Assembly (NCBI RefSeq): GCF_008704655.1 | Contig: NZ_CP023688.1 | Span: forward strand, 4,278,001 to 4,342,000 | Length of the DNA stretch: 64,000 nucleotides | Reading direction: 5' to 3' | From: Streptomyces rimosus | Lineage (GTDB): Bacteria > Actinomycetota > Actinomycetes > Streptomycetales > Streptomycetaceae | Part shown: in pieces, positions 24,977-34,648 of the stretch | Layout of the letters: each line of letters starts with the position of its first letter | Position numbering within the stretch: position 1 is the stretch's first letter | Position numbers and translations under genes: made by a program | Notes under the pieces: generated by a model | The model's input: the letters and a program-made list of their open reading frames with translations, nothing else | Databases searched by the model: none | Told to the model about the DNA's origin: nothing

Positions 24977-26848
24977 ATGACTGACGAGACCACCACTGCC
25001 AACACTGACAGCTCCGGGGCGGCGTGCGCCCCGCGGGCGGCCGGTTCCCCCGGTGCCGCGCCGGACTGGGAGAAGCGCTTCCGGGCGCCGCGGGTCAGCC
25101 TGCCCGAGTGGGCCGAGGACGCCCCGGACCGCTCGCTGTTCGTCTCGAACGCGACGGGCACCTTCGAGCTGTACGCCTGGGACCGGGCGACCGGCGAGCA
25201 GCGGCAGGTCACGGACCGTCCGAACGGCACGACGGACGGCACCCTGACGCCGGACGGCGAGTGGATCTGGTGGTTCTCCGACACCGACGGCGACGAGTTC
25301 GGCGTCTGGATGCGGCAGCCGTTCGGCGGCGGCGCGGACGAGCCGGCCGCGCCCGGTCTGGAGCCCTCGTACCCGGCGGGCCTGGCGCTCGGCCGGGACG
25401 GCACGGCGGTGATCGGCCGGTCCACGGACGAGGACGGCACCACCATCCATGTCGTACGGCCCGGGCAGCCGCCCGTGGAGATCTACCGGCACCGCGAATC
25501 GGCGGGCGTCGGTGCCCTGTCGCACGACGGCTCCCTGATCGCGGTCGAGCACACCGAGCACGGTGACGCGATGCACTCCGCGATCCGCGTCGTACGGCCG
25601 GACGGCTCGACCGTCGCCGAGCTGGACGACACCAAGGGCGGCACCGAGGAGCTGGGCCTTTCGGTGATGGGCTTCGCGCCGGTGGACGGCGACTCCCGGC
25701 TGCTGGTGGGCCATCAGCGGCGCGGGCGCTGGGAGCCGATGATCTGGGACCCGCTGTCGGGCGAGGAGAGCGCCCTGGCGATCGACCTGCCGGGCGACGT
25801 GGGCGCCGACTGGTATCCGGACGGCGCGGCCCTGCTGGTGGAGCACGAGTTCCGGGCGCGCGCCGAGCTGTGGCGCTACGAACCGCTGACGCGGACGCTG
25901 ACCCGCGTCGAGACGCCCACCGGGACGGTCTCCGGGGCGACGGCCCGGCCGGACGGCGCGGTGGAGTTCCTCTGGTCGTCGGCCGCGCAGCCGCCGGAGG
26001 TGCGCTCGACCAGCGGGGCGGTCGTCCTGGACCCGCCCGGGGCGAAGGCGCCGGGGTCGGTGCCGGTGACGGACGCGTGGGTGGAGGGCCCCGGCGGCAC
26101 GGTCCACGCGCTGGTCCAGCGGCCGGAGGGCGATGGCCCGTTCCCGACCGTGTTCGAGGTGCACGGCGGCCCGACGTGGCACGACAGCGATGCTTTCGCG
26201 TCCGGGCCCGCGGCATGGGTGGACCACGGTTTCGCCGTGGTCCGCGTGAACTACCGCGGCTCGACGGGCTACGGCCGCGAGTGGACGGACGCGCTCAAGC
26301 ACCGCGTCGGGCTGATCGAGCTGGAGGACATCGCGGCGGTACGGGAATGGGCCGTCTCCTCCGGGCTGGCCGACCCGCAGCGGCTGGTGCTGTCCGGCGG
26401 CTCGTGGGGCGGCTATCTGACGCTGCTCGGACTGGGCACCCAGCCGGAGGCGTGGGCGCTCGGCCTGGCCGCGGTCCCGGTGGCGGACTACGTCACCGCG
26501 TACCACGACGAGATGGAAGCCCTGAAGGCGATGGACCGCACGCTGCTCGGCGGCACACCGGAGGAGGTCCCGGAGCGCTTCGAGGCGTCCTCCCCGCTGA
26601 CGTACGTGGACGCGGTACGCGCGCCGGTCTACATCTCCGCCGGGGTCAACGACCCGCGCTGCCCCATCCGCCAGGTGGAGAACTACGTCGACCGCCTGAA
26701 GGCCCGCAACCACCCGCACGAGGTCTATCGCTACGACGCCGGCCACGGCTCGCTGGTCGTCGAAGAGCGCATCAAGCAGGTCCGCCTGGAGCTGGACTTC
26801 ACTCGGCGGTATCTGGGGCTGGGAGGGGATGGGGAGCTCAAGGAGTAG
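24977..26848 (+). CDS. S9-family prolyl oligopeptidase
   Basis: A 623-residue serine peptidase. An N-terminal beta-propeller of about 360 residues with repeated DG motifs (SHDGSLIAVEHTE, WYPDGAALLVEH) is followed by an alpha/beta hydrolase domain. The catalytic Ser is in LSGGSWGGYLTLL, the Asp in GVNDPRCPIRQ and the His in DAGHGSLV. The NYRGSTGYGREW segment is typical of acylaminoacyl-peptidase members. There is no signal peptide, so it works inside the cell on short peptides. The ATG at 24977 sits 69 bases from the divergent methyltransferase gene. Confidence 0.9.
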   Translation: MTDETTTANTDSSGAACAPRAAGSPGAAPDWEKRFRAPRVSLPEWAEDAPDRSLFVSNATGTFELYAWDRATGEQRQVTDRPNGTTDGTLTPDGEWIWWFSDTDGDEFGVWMRQPFGGGADEPAAPGLEPSYPAGLALGRDGTAVIGRSTDEDGTTIHVVRPGQPPVEIYRHRESAGVGALSHDGSLIAVEHTEHGDAMHSAIRVVRPDGSTVAELDDTKGGTEELGLSVMGFAPVDGDSRLLVGHQRRGRWEPMIWDPLSGEESALAIDLPGDVGADWYPDGAALLVEHEFRARAELWRYEPLTRTLTRVETPTGTVSGATARPDGAVEFLWSSAAQPPEVRSTSGAVVLDPPGAKAPGSVPVTDAWVEGPGGTVHALVQRPEGDGPFPTVFEVHGGPTWHDSDAFASGPAAWVDHGFAVVRVNYRGSTGYGREWTDALKHRVGLIELEDIAAVREWAVSSGLADPQRLVLSGGSWGGYLTLLGLGTQPEAWALGLAAVPVADYVTAYHDEMEALKAMDRTLLGGTPEEVPERFEASSPLTYVDAVRAPVYISAGVNDPRCPIRQVENYVDRLKARNHPHEVYRYDAGHGSLVVEERIKQVRLELDFTRRYLGLGGDGELKE

Positions 26849-27139
26849 GAACTCAGGGGGGTGCGGGGGTGGGGGTGGGGCGGGGGGGGGAGGGGAGGGG
26901 CCCCCGGAGCAGCCGCCCAAGCCCTCCCCCCGCCCCCACCCCGCGCCCTCTCCCCCACCCCGCCTCCCCTCCCCATCCGGGACAATGGAGGTTTGTACGG
27001 AGCACGGCAATCGCGACGGCAGTCGTGGAAGCGGCGCCACGGCGGTCGCGAAGCAGGTTGCCACGGCAATCGCGAACGCGGTGCTCATCGTGTGGCAGGA
27101 GCGTGCTCCTGCTCGTCTTGTGGCAGGAGATCACGCGCG
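26849..27139. other. Spacer with paired G- and C-tracts
   Basis: 26857-26900 is almost pure G on the plus strand, with runs of five to ten. 26919-26980 is almost pure C. The two could pair as a long hairpin ending the peptidase transcript, or the G-tracts could form a quadruplex. Further right there is a small perfect hairpin (GCAGGAGC-GT-GCTCCTGC, near 27091-27108) just before the next gene. No gene was found. Confidence 0.6.
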
Positions 27140-27976
27140 GTGTCCCAGAAGCAGGAAGCCCCCTCGGCCGGTGACGGCCGTCTCGACCTGCAGGCCGACT
27201 GCGGCAGCTGCTTCGGGCTGTGCTGTGTGGCGCTGCCCTTCGCCGCCTCGGCCGACTTCGCGGTCGACAAGCCCGCGGGCAAGCCGTGCGGCAATCTCCA
27301 GGCGGACTTCAGCTGCGGCATCCACGCCCGCCTGCGCGACAAGGGCTTCTCCGGCTGTACGGTCTTCGACTGCTTCGGCGCGGGCCAGAAGGTCTCCCAG
27401 ATCACCTTCGGCGGTACGGACTGGCGCAGCGCGCCGGACACCGCGCGGCCGATGTTCGACGTGTTCCCCGTCATGCGCCAGCTCCACGAGCTGCTCTGGT
27501 ACCTGACCGAGGCGCTGTCGCTGCCGCCCGCCCGCCCCGTCCACAAGGACCTCCGCCGGGCCCTGAAGGAGACCGACCGGCTGACCCGGGGCAGCGCCGA
27601 GGAGCTTGCCCAGGTGGACGTCGCGGCCGTACGGCAGGAGGTCAACGCGCTGCTGCTGCGTACCAGCGAACTGGTGCGGGCCGCCGTGCCCGGCCGCAAG
27701 AAGAACCACCGGGGCGCCGACCTGATGGGCGCCCGGCTCGCGGGCGCCAACCTGCGGGGCGCCAATCTGCGCGGCGCCTACCTCATCGCCGCCGACCTCA
27801 CGGGCGCCGATCTGCGTACCGCCGACCTGATCGGCGTGGACTTCCGCGACGCGAACCTGAGCGGCGCCGACCTCACCGGCGCGATCTTCGTCACCCAGGC
27901 CCAGCTCAACGCGGCCAAGGGCGACGCGGCGACCAAGCTGCCGACGGGCCTGAGCCGACCGGCTCACTGGAAGTAG
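27140..27976 (+). CDS. Pentapeptide-repeat protein with Cys-rich N-terminus
   Basis: A 278-residue protein. The last 90 residues carry about a dozen A(D/N)LxG pentapeptides (ADLMGARLAGANLRGANLRG...), which form a right-handed four-sided helix. The N-terminal 70 residues contain seven cysteines (CGSCFGLCC, CGN, CGI, GCTVFDCFG), spaced like a metal- or cluster-binding site. The middle is helical. GTG at 27140 has AGGAGA upstream. Other pentapeptide proteins mimic DNA and protect gyrase, but that role is not shown here. The gene converges with surf1. Confidence 0.8.
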   Translation: MSQKQEAPSAGDGRLDLQADCGSCFGLCCVALPFAASADFAVDKPAGKPCGNLQADFSCGIHARLRDKGFSGCTVFDCFGAGQKVSQITFGGTDWRSAPDTARPMFDVFPVMRQLHELLWYLTEALSLPPARPVHKDLRRALKETDRLTRGSAEELAQVDVAAVRQEVNALLLRTSELVRAAVPGRKKNHRGADLMGARLAGANLRGANLRGAYLIAADLTGADLRTADLIGVDFRDANLSGADLTGAIFVTQAQLNAAKGDAATKLPTGLSRPAHWK

Positions 27977-27992
27977 CCGGGACGCGTCCCGG
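27977..27992. terminator. Short palindrome between converging genes
   Basis: CCGGGACGCGTCCCGG is a perfect 16-base palindrome starting right after the pentapeptide gene stop and eight bases before the surf1 stop. A short stem-loop terminator for either direction is plausible. Confidence 0.5.
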
Positions 27993-28000
27993 CAGGGCGG

Positions 28001-28906
28001 TCAGGGCCGCGGCGCCCCGGCCGCCTTCTCCCCGGACGCACCGTTCTCCGCCTCGCCCGCCTTCTCCGCGGGCGCGCTGTCGTCCGCCTTCTCCCCGGAC
28101 GCAGCACTGTCCGCCCCGTCCGTCCCCTCCCCCGGGACCAGCCCCAGCGCCACATCCCTGGCCGCCTCCGCCTCCCGGCGGAAAAGCCGGAACCACATGA
28201 AGAGGACGAAGCCGGCGAACACGAACCATTCCCCGGTGTAGCCCAGGTTCTGGAACGCCTTCAGGTCCAGGCCGCTGCCCTCCGCCGCCGTCGGCGGTAC
28301 GGCACGCAGCGGGGCCTGCGCCTCGGTCACGGTGATCCAGGCGTCGTACACGTCGTACGGCACGATGTTGACCAGCGACGCCGCGCTGATCATGCCGAGC
28401 TGCCCGGCCGGCAGCCCGCCGCCCGCGTGCACCCCGTCGGTGCCCTGGTTCTCCGACGCCTGCAAGGCGCCGGTCACCTTCACCGCACCGCTCGGCGGCG
28501 CGGGCACCTTCGCCCGGTCCTCCGGCGCGTTCGCGTCTCCGGGCAGCCAGCCCCGTACGACCGGGAGGGCCTTGCCGCCGTCCGTGCGCAGCAGCGTCAG
28601 CACGTAGAAGCCGCGCCGGTCGTCGAGCCGGCGGTCCGGTACGAGCAGCTGGTGGGCGGTGTCGTAGCGGCCGGTCGCGGTGGCCTGCCGGCCGGAGGTG
28701 ACCTTGTCCACCGGCAGCAGCTCGGCGAGCGGCCTGGCGGCCGCGGTCTTCGCCTCGGCGGACCGGTCCTCCTGCTGGTGGTGGGTGTCGACGCGGTCCT
28801 CGAAGCGGCTCAGCTGCCAGCTGCCCATGAAGACGCAGAAAGGGATCGCCAGTACGGCGAAGACGTTGATTCCCCACCACCGCGGGGTCAGCAGGAACCG
28901 GTACAC
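28001..28906 (-). CDS. SURF1-family cytochrome oxidase assembly protein
   Basis: A 301-residue membrane protein. An N-terminal helix (INVFAVLAIPFCVFMGSWQL) is followed by an outer domain with the SURF1 signatures GSWQLSRFEDR, VTGRYD-like ATGRYDTAHQLLV, and VVRGWLPGDA. A second helix (EWFVFAGFVLFMWFRLF) and a charged Ala/Glu/Lys tail of about 60 residues follow. SURF1 helps haem a insertion into oxidase subunit I. GTG at 28906 is the only start that begins right before the helix. It is last in the long minus-strand run from dnaX. Confidence 0.85.
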   Translation of the reverse strand: MYRFLLTPRWWGINVFAVLAIPFCVFMGSWQLSRFEDRVDTHHQQEDRSAEAKTAAARPLAELLPVDKVTSGRQATATGRYDTAHQLLVPDRRLDDRRGFYVLTLLRTDGGKALPVVRGWLPGDANAPEDRAKVPAPPSGAVKVTGALQASENQGTDGVHAGGGLPAGQLGMISAASLVNIVPYDVYDAWITVTEAQAPLRAVPPTAAEGSGLDLKAFQNLGYTGEWFVFAGFVLFMWFRLFRREAEAARDVALGLVPGEGTDGADSAASGEKADDSAPAEKAGEAENGASGEKAAGAPRP

Positions 28907-28991
28907 ATGGCCAACGGTACGGGGAGAGCCACCCGGACCGGACGGCGGGGCCGAGCCGCCCCACCGCCATGCGCCCGGCAGGGACCACCGG

Positions 28992-30230
28992 TTACTTGGC
29001 GGGCAGCGCCTCGGTGCGGTAGACCGTGCCCGCGCAGGCGTCCGGGATCTTGGCGTCCGCCGCCGCGGGCTCCCCGGCCTCCGGTGTGTGGTTGAGCACG
29101 ACACCGCCCGGCGGCTTGGAACCGCCGCCCGGCGTGCCGTCGTCGCCACCGGCCTGGCCGCCGCCGCCCGTGGTGCCGCCGCTGCTGCCGCCGTCCGTGG
29201 CGGCCGCCGAGGCGCCGGGCGAGGTCTCGCCGGGCGCCTTGGACGGGCCCGGGGACGGCGAGGGCGGGGGCGCCGCGCAGCCGGTGACCCCGCCGCCCTC
29301 GGCCGGCACCCACGCGAACTTGACCTCGTACGCCTGGCCCGGCTTGAGCACCAGCTGGTCCGGCGTCGTGATCGGGTCGGGCAGACCGGGGGCCGCGTCG
29401 CCCGCCGTGTGGTCCACGACGCTGATGCGCGAGCTGTTCGTACTGCCCTGGGCGAGGACGCCGACCTGGCCGCCGCCTTCGACCGAACACGTGGTGTCGG
29501 AGGTGTTCACCACCCGGAACGCGCCGTAGACCCGGCCCGCCGAGTCGGCCGGACCGACGTGGCTGACACCGTTGCCAAGCTGCGCACGTGAGCAGGCGGG
29601 CGAGGTGACGTCCATCGTGGCTGACGGATCGGGGGTGGTTCCAACGCCGGTGCCGGGCTGCTTGCCGTTCTTGTCCGGGCCCTTGCCCGGCTCGGCGGTC
29701 TTGGTTCCCTCTTCCGTCTTCTTGCCGCCGTTGCCGGTCGGCGGCTTGCCGGTACGCTCCGTGCCCTCGCCGTGCGAGCCCGTGGTGCCGCCCGGGGTGC
29801 GCTGCGTGCTGGCGGCGTTGGCGGGGCGGTCCTCGGGGCCGTCGCTGAAGCTGGCCACGTGCACCATCGCGGGGATGGACGTACCGCCGAGCAGGAGGGC
29901 CGCGGCCGCGCCCACCACGGCATGGCGGCGGCGCCGGCGGCGGGCCGGGACGGCGCGGCGCAGGTGGTCGAGCGCGTCGGGAGCGGGCTCCAGGTCGTCG
30001 ACGGCGGAGCGCAGCAGCCGCCGCAGCTCGTCCTCGCCTACGCCGGAACCGGCTCCGGAGCCGTCACCTTCCGGACCCTGCGGGTCGCGGGCAGCACGCG
30101 GATCATCCGCGTCGCCGGCCTTCTGGGAGCGGCGCGGGTCGTTCTCTTCGTGCGAAACGTGCGGGTCCTGCCGGTAGTGCGGGCCTTGCGGATCATGCGG
30201 GTCGTACGGGCCGAACTGCTTGCCACTCAT
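28992..30230 (-). CDS. Membrane protein coupled to the sigma factor, probable anti-sigma or effector
   Basis: A 412-residue protein. Residues 1-100 are cytoplasmic, polar and charged, with a helical DELRRLLRSAVDDLEPAPDALDHLRRAVP segment. One membrane segment follows (AVVGAAAALLLGGTSIPAMV), then a long Gly/Thr/Pro-rich linker. The outer beta-rich domain (DVTSPACSRAQLG...TSDTTCSVEGGGQVGVL) resembles DUF4232-type domains. A Gly-rich loop precedes the final Cys-containing segment. Its ATG overlaps the sigma factor TGA (ATGA). Coupling and topology suggest an anti-sigma or signalling partner, but no zinc-finger motif is seen. Confidence 0.65.
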   Translation of the reverse strand: MSGKQFGPYDPHDPQGPHYRQDPHVSHEENDPRRSQKAGDADDPRAARDPQGPEGDGSGAGSGVGEDELRRLLRSAVDDLEPAPDALDHLRRAVPARRRRRRHAVVGAAAALLLGGTSIPAMVHVASFSDGPEDRPANAASTQRTPGGTTGSHGEGTERTGKPPTGNGGKKTEEGTKTAEPGKGPDKNGKQPGTGVGTTPDPSATMDVTSPACSRAQLGNGVSHVGPADSAGRVYGAFRVVNTSDTTCSVEGGGQVGVLAQGSTNSSRISVVDHTAGDAAPGLPDPITTPDQLVLKPGQAYEVKFAWVPAEGGGVTGCAAPPPSPSPGPSKAPGETSPGASAAATDGGSSGGTTGGGGQAGGDDGTPGGGSKPPGGVVLNHTPEAGEPAAADAKIPDACAGTVYRTEALPAK

Positions 30231-30898
30231 GCGGGAGCCTCCATGGCGACGCGCAGCGCCGCGATACCCCGTGAGCCGTACGCCTTCACCGAACCGAGCG
30301 ATATCCCCAAGGTCTCGGCGACCTGTGCCTCGGTCATGTCCGCGAAGTAGCGCAGGACCAGGACCTCGCGCTGGCGACGCTGCAGCCCGCGCATCGCCTT
30401 GATCAGTTGGTCGCGTTCCAGGAGGTCGTACGCGCCTTCCTCCGCGCTGGCCATGTCGGGCATCGGCTTGGAGAGCAGCTTCAGCCCGAGGATGCGGCGG
30501 CGCAGCGCGGAGCGGGAGAGATTGACGACGGTCTGGCGCAGATAGGCAAGGGTCTTCTCGGGGTCACGCACCCGGCCCCGGGCGGAGTGCACCCGGATGA
30601 AGGCTTCCTGGACGACGTCCTCGCACGAGGCGGTGTCGTCCAGCAGCAGCGCGGCCAGCCCCAGCAGCGAACGGTAGTGCGCGCGGTAGGTCTCGGTGAG
30701 ATGGTCGACAGTCGTGCCCGCAGCCATCGCGTCGTCAGTGTCCCCACGCTGGGGAGAGAGCTGCGCGGGTTGCGCGGGCTGCGCGGCGGGCCACGGGGCG
30801 ATCACCGGCATGCCCCCGGGCAGCCGGGGCCGCAACGGCCGCACCGCCGTGCCACCGGAGCCCCCTGGGGCGATCGTGATGCCGAGTACCTCTGCCAC
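30227..30898 (-). CDS. SigE-type ECF sigma factor
   Basis: A 223-residue extracytoplasmic-function sigma factor. Region 2 reads YRSLLGLAALLLDDTASCEDVVQEAFIRVH and region 4 reads LQRRQREVLVLRYFADMTEAQVAETLGISLGSVKAYGSRG. The first 55 residues from the GTG at 30898 are Pro/Ala-rich, so an ATG at 30726 (MAAGTTVDHL) is an alternative start. It is followed by a coupled membrane protein. The gene order with asd and ask just upstream is, from memory, conserved in Streptomyces. Confidence 0.85.
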   Translation of the reverse strand: MAEVLGITIAPGGSGGTAVRPLRPRLPGGMPVIAPWPAAQPAQPAQLSPQRGDTDDAMAAGTTVDHLTETYRAHYRSLLGLAALLLDDTASCEDVVQEAFIRVHSARGRVRDPEKTLAYLRQTVVNLSRSALRRRILGLKLLSKPMPDMASAEEGAYDLLERDQLIKAMRGLQRRQREVLVLRYFADMTEAQVAETLGISLGSVKAYGSRGIAALRVAMEAPA

Positions 30899-31312
30899 GC
30901 CTGTTGGACACGTTTCCCCCCATCAGGGTTGTACGCGCAAGACACCGTTTTTGACGGTGAGTCAAATGCCCTCATGCGTACCAGCTGCTCCCCAAATACC
31001 CCATTTGTCCCGCACGGCCATGGCCACCCGCGAGGGGCGGCCACAAAGACGCTTCCCTCCCAACTACCGGTTGCAGCAAGGGGGGAAGCGCATGGTCGAA
31101 CACGCCGTCGGGCCAGTTCAAGTGGTTTGGACCAACGACTCGCTCACAGGACCTTCACACGACTCACAAGGTATCTCCTGAGCGGATCAGTGACAGCACC
31201 AATCGGGTCAGAGCCCGGCCCGAAGCGGCCCACCGGGACCGCCGACGACGGTTCCCGGCCACGGAGCACCGATTACCGGACACCGGTCCTCCCCGGACCG
31301 GGCTCCGGCGTC
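30899..31312. other. Spacer between asd and the sigma gene
   Basis: A 414-base minus-strand leader region with no gene that I can support. It holds a small perfect stem (CACCGT-TTTTG-ACGGTG, 30943-30959) 45 bases before the sigma start. The stem is suited to an operator or leader hairpin. The asd-proximal end has imperfect GC-rich repeats (around 31285-31310) that may end the asd transcript. Confidence 0.45.
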
Positions 31313-32416
31313 CTACGCCGTCAGCTCCGCCGCGACCACCTCGGCGATCTGTGCCGCGTTCAGCGCCGCGCCCTTGCGAAGATTGTCCCCGCACACGAAC
31401 AGCTCCAGCGCACGGGGGTCGTCCAGCGCCCGCCGTACCCGCCCGACCCAGGTCGGGTCCGTGCCGACCACATCGGCGGGCGTGGGGAACTCGCCCTGCG
31501 CCGGATCGTCACAGACCACGACGCCCGGCGCGGAGGCCAGGATCTCGTGCGCCCCGGCGACCGTGACCTCGTTCTCGAACCGCGCGTGCACGGTCAGCGA
31601 GTGAGTGGTGATCACGGGAACCCGTACGCAGGTGGCGGAGACCCGCAGACCGGGCAGCCCCAGGATCTTCCGCGACTCGTTACGGACCTTGAGTTCCTCC
31701 GAGGACCAGCCGTCCTCCTGCAACGACCCGGCCCACGGCACGACGTTCAGCGCGACCGGCGCCGGGAACGGCCCGAGGGTGTCACCCATCGCCCGCCGTA
31801 CGTCGCCGGGGGTGGTGCCCAGTTCCGTACCCGAGACCGCGGCGAGCTGCGAGCGCAGCGTGTCCACGCCGTCCCTGCCCGCGCCCGAGACGGCCTGGTA
31901 CGAGGAGACGATCAGCTCGCTGAGCCCGTACTCGGCGTGCAGCGCGCCCAGCGCGACGATCATCGAGAGCGTGGTGCAGTTCGGGTTGGCGACGATGCCA
32001 CGCGGGCGCACCCGCGCCGCGTGCGCGTTGACCTCGGGGACCACCAGCGGCACGTCCGGGTCCAGCCGGAAGGCGGCCGAGTTGTCCACGACCACCGCGC
32101 CCTTGGCGGCGGCGATCGGCGCCCACTGCGCGGCGACCTCGTCGGGTACGTCGAACACCGCGACGTCGATACCGCCGAAGACCTCCTCGGCCAGCGCGAG
32201 GACCTCGACCTCCTCGCCCCGTACGGTCAGCTTCCGGCCGGCCGAGCGGGCAGAGGACACGAGCCGGATCTCGCCCCAGATGTCGGCCCGCTCGGAGAGG
32301 ATGCCGAGCAGCACCGAGCCGACCGCGCCGGTGGCGCCGACGACGGCCAGCTGCGGCTTACGGGCCGCGCGGTCACCCGCGCGGCCCGTAGCCGTACCCG
32401 AGAAGGGGGACGTCAT
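31313..32416 (-). CDS. asd: Aspartate-semialdehyde dehydrogenase
   Basis: A 367-residue enzyme that reduces aspartyl phosphate to aspartate semialdehyde for lysine, threonine and methionine synthesis. The NADP motif is [15 protein letters not shown] and the catalytic cysteine is in [29 protein letters not shown] and the later [10 protein letters not shown] with the active-site His are also present. The ATG overlaps the ask TGA (ATGA), so the two are translated together. Confidence 0.95.
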   Translation of the reverse strand: MTSPFSGTATGRAGDRAARKPQLAVVGATGAVGSVLLGILSERADIWGEIRLVSSARSAGRKLTVRGEEVEVLALAEEVFGGIDVAVFDVPDEVAAQWAPIAAAKGAVVVDNSAAFRLDPDVPLVVPEVNAHAARVRPRGIVANPNCTTLSMIVALGALHAEYGLSELIVSSYQAVSGAGRDGVDTLRSQLAAVSGTELGTTPGDVRRAMGDTLGPFPAPVALNVVPWAGSLQEDGWSSEELKVRNESRKILGLPGLRVSATCVRVPVITTHSLTVHARFENEVTVAGAHEILASAPGVVVCDDPAQGEFPTPADVVGTDPTWVGRVRRALDDPRALELFVCGDNLRKGAALNAAQIAEVVAAELTA

Positions 32417-33684
32417 CGACCGGTGCCGCCGTACACCACGGCCTCGTCACTCTCACTGTCGAGACCGAAGGCGCTGTGCACGGCCTGCACGGCTTCCTTG
32501 ACGTCGTCGGCACGGGTGACGACCGAGATGCGGATCTCGGAGGTCGAGATCAGCTCGATGTTCACGCCCGCGTTGGACAGCGCCTCGAAGAAGGTCGCCG
32601 TCACCCCGGGGTTGGTCTTCATACCGGCGCCGACCAGCGAGATCTTGGCGATCTGGTCGTCGTAGCGCAGCGAGTCGAAGCCCACCGACGCCTTGGTCTT
32701 CTCCAGCGCCGCGACGGCCTTGCGGCCCTCGTCCTTCGGCAGCGTGAAGGAGATGTCGGTCAGGCCCGTCGAGGCGGCCGACACGTTCTGCACGACCATG
32801 TCGATGTTGACCTCGGAGTCCGCGATGGCGCGGAAGATCGTCGCCGCCTCGCCCGGCTTGTCCGGCACGCCGACGACCGTGACCTTCGCCTCGGAGGTGT
32901 CGTGCGCGACGCCCGAGATGATCGCCTGCTCCATGGGCTGGTCCCCTTGCGGTTCGTTGCTGACCCAGGTGCCGCGCAGCCCCGAGAAGGACGAGCGGAC
33001 GTGGATCGGGATGTTGTAACGGCGGGCGTACTCGACGCAGCGGTGCAGCAGCACCTTGGAACCGGAGCTGGCCAGCTCCAGCATGTCCTCGAACGAGATC
33101 CAGTCGATCTTCCGGGCCTTCTTCACGACCCGGGGGTCGGCGGTGAAGACGCCGTCCACGTCGGTGTAGATCTCACAGACATCCGCGTCCAGCGCCGCGG
33201 CCAGCGCGACGGCGGTGGTGTCCGAGCCGCCCCGCCCCAGCGTGGTGATGTCCTTCTTGTCCTGGGAGACGCCCTGGAAACCGGCGACGATGGCGATGTT
33301 GCCCTCGTCCACGGACGTCTTGATGCGGCCCGGGGTGACATCGATGATCCGTGCCTTGTTGTGCACGGAGTCGGTGATGACACCGGCCTGGCTGCCGGTG
33401 AAGGACTGCGCCTCGTGACCGAGGTTTTTGATCGCCATCGCCAGCAAGGCCATGGAGATCCGCTCTCCGGCGGTCAGCAGCATGTCGAACTCGCGCCCCG
33501 ACGGCATCGGGGACACTTCCTGCGCGAGATCGATCAGCTCGTCCGTCGTGTCGCCCATCGCGGAGACCACCACAACCACCTGGTTGCCGTTCTTCTTGGC
33601 CTCGACGATTCGCTTGGCAACGCGCTTGATGCCCTCGGCATCCGCAACGGATGAGCCGCCGTACTTCTGCACGACAAGGCCCAC
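32413..33684 (-). CDS. ask: Aspartate kinase
   Basis: A 423-residue enzyme that phosphorylates aspartate, the first step of the aspartate family pathway. The kinase domain starts [19 protein letters not shown] and contains [15 protein letters not shown]. Two ACT domains follow from about residue 260 for lysine/threonine feedback. GTG at 33684 has GAGGAG five bases upstream. An in-frame ATG at 32934, with AAGGGG before it, could start a separate 173-residue ACT (beta) subunit, as known for actinobacterial enzymes. It is followed by asd with a four-base overlap. Confidence 0.95.
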   Translation of the reverse strand: MGLVVQKYGGSSVADAEGIKRVAKRIVEAKKNGNQVVVVVSAMGDTTDELIDLAQEVSPMPSGREFDMLLTAGERISMALLAMAIKNLGHEAQSFTGSQAGVITDSVHNKARIIDVTPGRIKTSVDEGNIAIVAGFQGVSQDKKDITTLGRGGSDTTAVALAAALDADVCEIYTDVDGVFTADPRVVKKARKIDWISFEDMLELASSGSKVLLHRCVEYARRYNIPIHVRSSFSGLRGTWVSNEPQGDQPMEQAIISGVAHDTSEAKVTVVGVPDKPGEAATIFRAIADSEVNIDMVVQNVSAASTGLTDISFTLPKDEGRKAVAALEKTKASVGFDSLRYDDQIAKISLVGAGMKTNPGVTATFFEALSNAGVNIELISTSEIRISVVTRADDVKEAVQAVHSAFGLDSESDEAVVYGGTGR

Positions 33685-33982
33685 GTGCGCTCCTCGCAAC
33701 TGTCTCTTCGGGAGTTTCCTCCCGGACCCCCTGACACGGGGGTACTGCGGTCGGCTCAGTCTAACGAGCAGGCGGAATCCGCCTCGCCAATACCACATGG
33801 TGAGACATCTGGCTCACGTCACGCGTTGTCGTGGACCGGCGTGGGCGCGCCGTTGCGCCCGCTCGGCCAGCACATGCCCGCTTCTCCCGGGGGCACACGG
33901 AAAGGTAAGCCAGGTCACACCGGCATGGCGGCCGCACGGGTGGGCCGCGTCAGGGAAACGCGTACCCGCCCACCGGGCCGTC
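33685..33982. other. Spacer upstream of ask
   Basis: A 298-base region between the DUF5063 gene and ask, which should hold the ask-asd promoter. GAGGAGC before the ask GTG is the only clear signal. No gene and no strong terminator stem was found. Confidence 0.4.
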
Positions 33983-34648
33983 TCACACCCGCCGCAGCCC
34001 CAGCGGCCCGGCGATCTCCGCCGCCATGACCTTGCCGGCCTCCTCGGCCAGCCGCTCCTCGTCGCCGTCCACCGCGCCGCTGTCCGTGTCCAGGCCGTCC
34101 AGCGCGTCCAGCGGCTGGTCGAGGCGTACGTGGGCGACCAGCGACTGCAGCGCGCGCAGGGCCGCGCTCGCCGTCGGCCCCCAGTTCGACAGGTACGAGA
34201 ACTGCCACCACCACAGCGCCTCGCTGATCCGGCCCGCGCGGTAGTGCGCCAGCCCGTGCCGCAGGTCCGTGATGATGTCCGCGAGATCGTCCGAGATCCG
34301 GGACGCGACGGGCTCGCTGCGCGGTACGTACGGGTCGAAGACCTCGGAGTACACGTCGACCGGGTCCAGCAGCCGGGCGAAACGCTCCCGCAGCTCGTCC
34401 ACGTCCGGCTCCGGGCCGACGTCGGGCTCGTACCGCTCGTCCGGCACGATGTCCTCGTGCGCGCCCAGCCGGCCGCCGGTCAGCAGCAGCTGGGAGACCT
34501 CCAGCAGCAGAAACGGCACGGCACTGTCCGGCTCGTCGCCCTTGGCCACCTCGGTGACCGCGACGATGAAGCTTTCGATCGAGTCGGAGATCTGTACGGC
34601 GAAATCGTCCGGGTTCTGCGTCGCGTCGTGCAGCGTGGCATCAGACAT
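33983..34648 (-). CDS. DUF5063-type protein
   Basis: A 221-residue acidic soluble protein with conserved stretches such as [35 protein letters not shown] and [20 protein letters not shown]. These match the DUF5063 family found next to recR in actinomycetes; its function is unknown. The ATG at 34648 has GGAGGAG seven bases upstream. It overlaps the end of recR by eight bases, so a link with recombination repair is suggested by context only. Confidence 0.8.
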   Translation of the reverse strand: MSDATLHDATQNPDDFAVQISDSIESFIVAVTEVAKGDEPDSAVPFLLLEVSQLLLTGGRLGAHEDIVPDERYEPDVGPEPDVDELRERFARLLDPVDVYSEVFDPYVPRSEPVASRISDDLADIITDLRHGLAHYRAGRISEALWWWQFSYLSNWGPTASAALRALQSLVAHVRLDQPLDALDGLDTDSGAVDGDEERLAEEAGKVMAAEIAGPLGLRRV

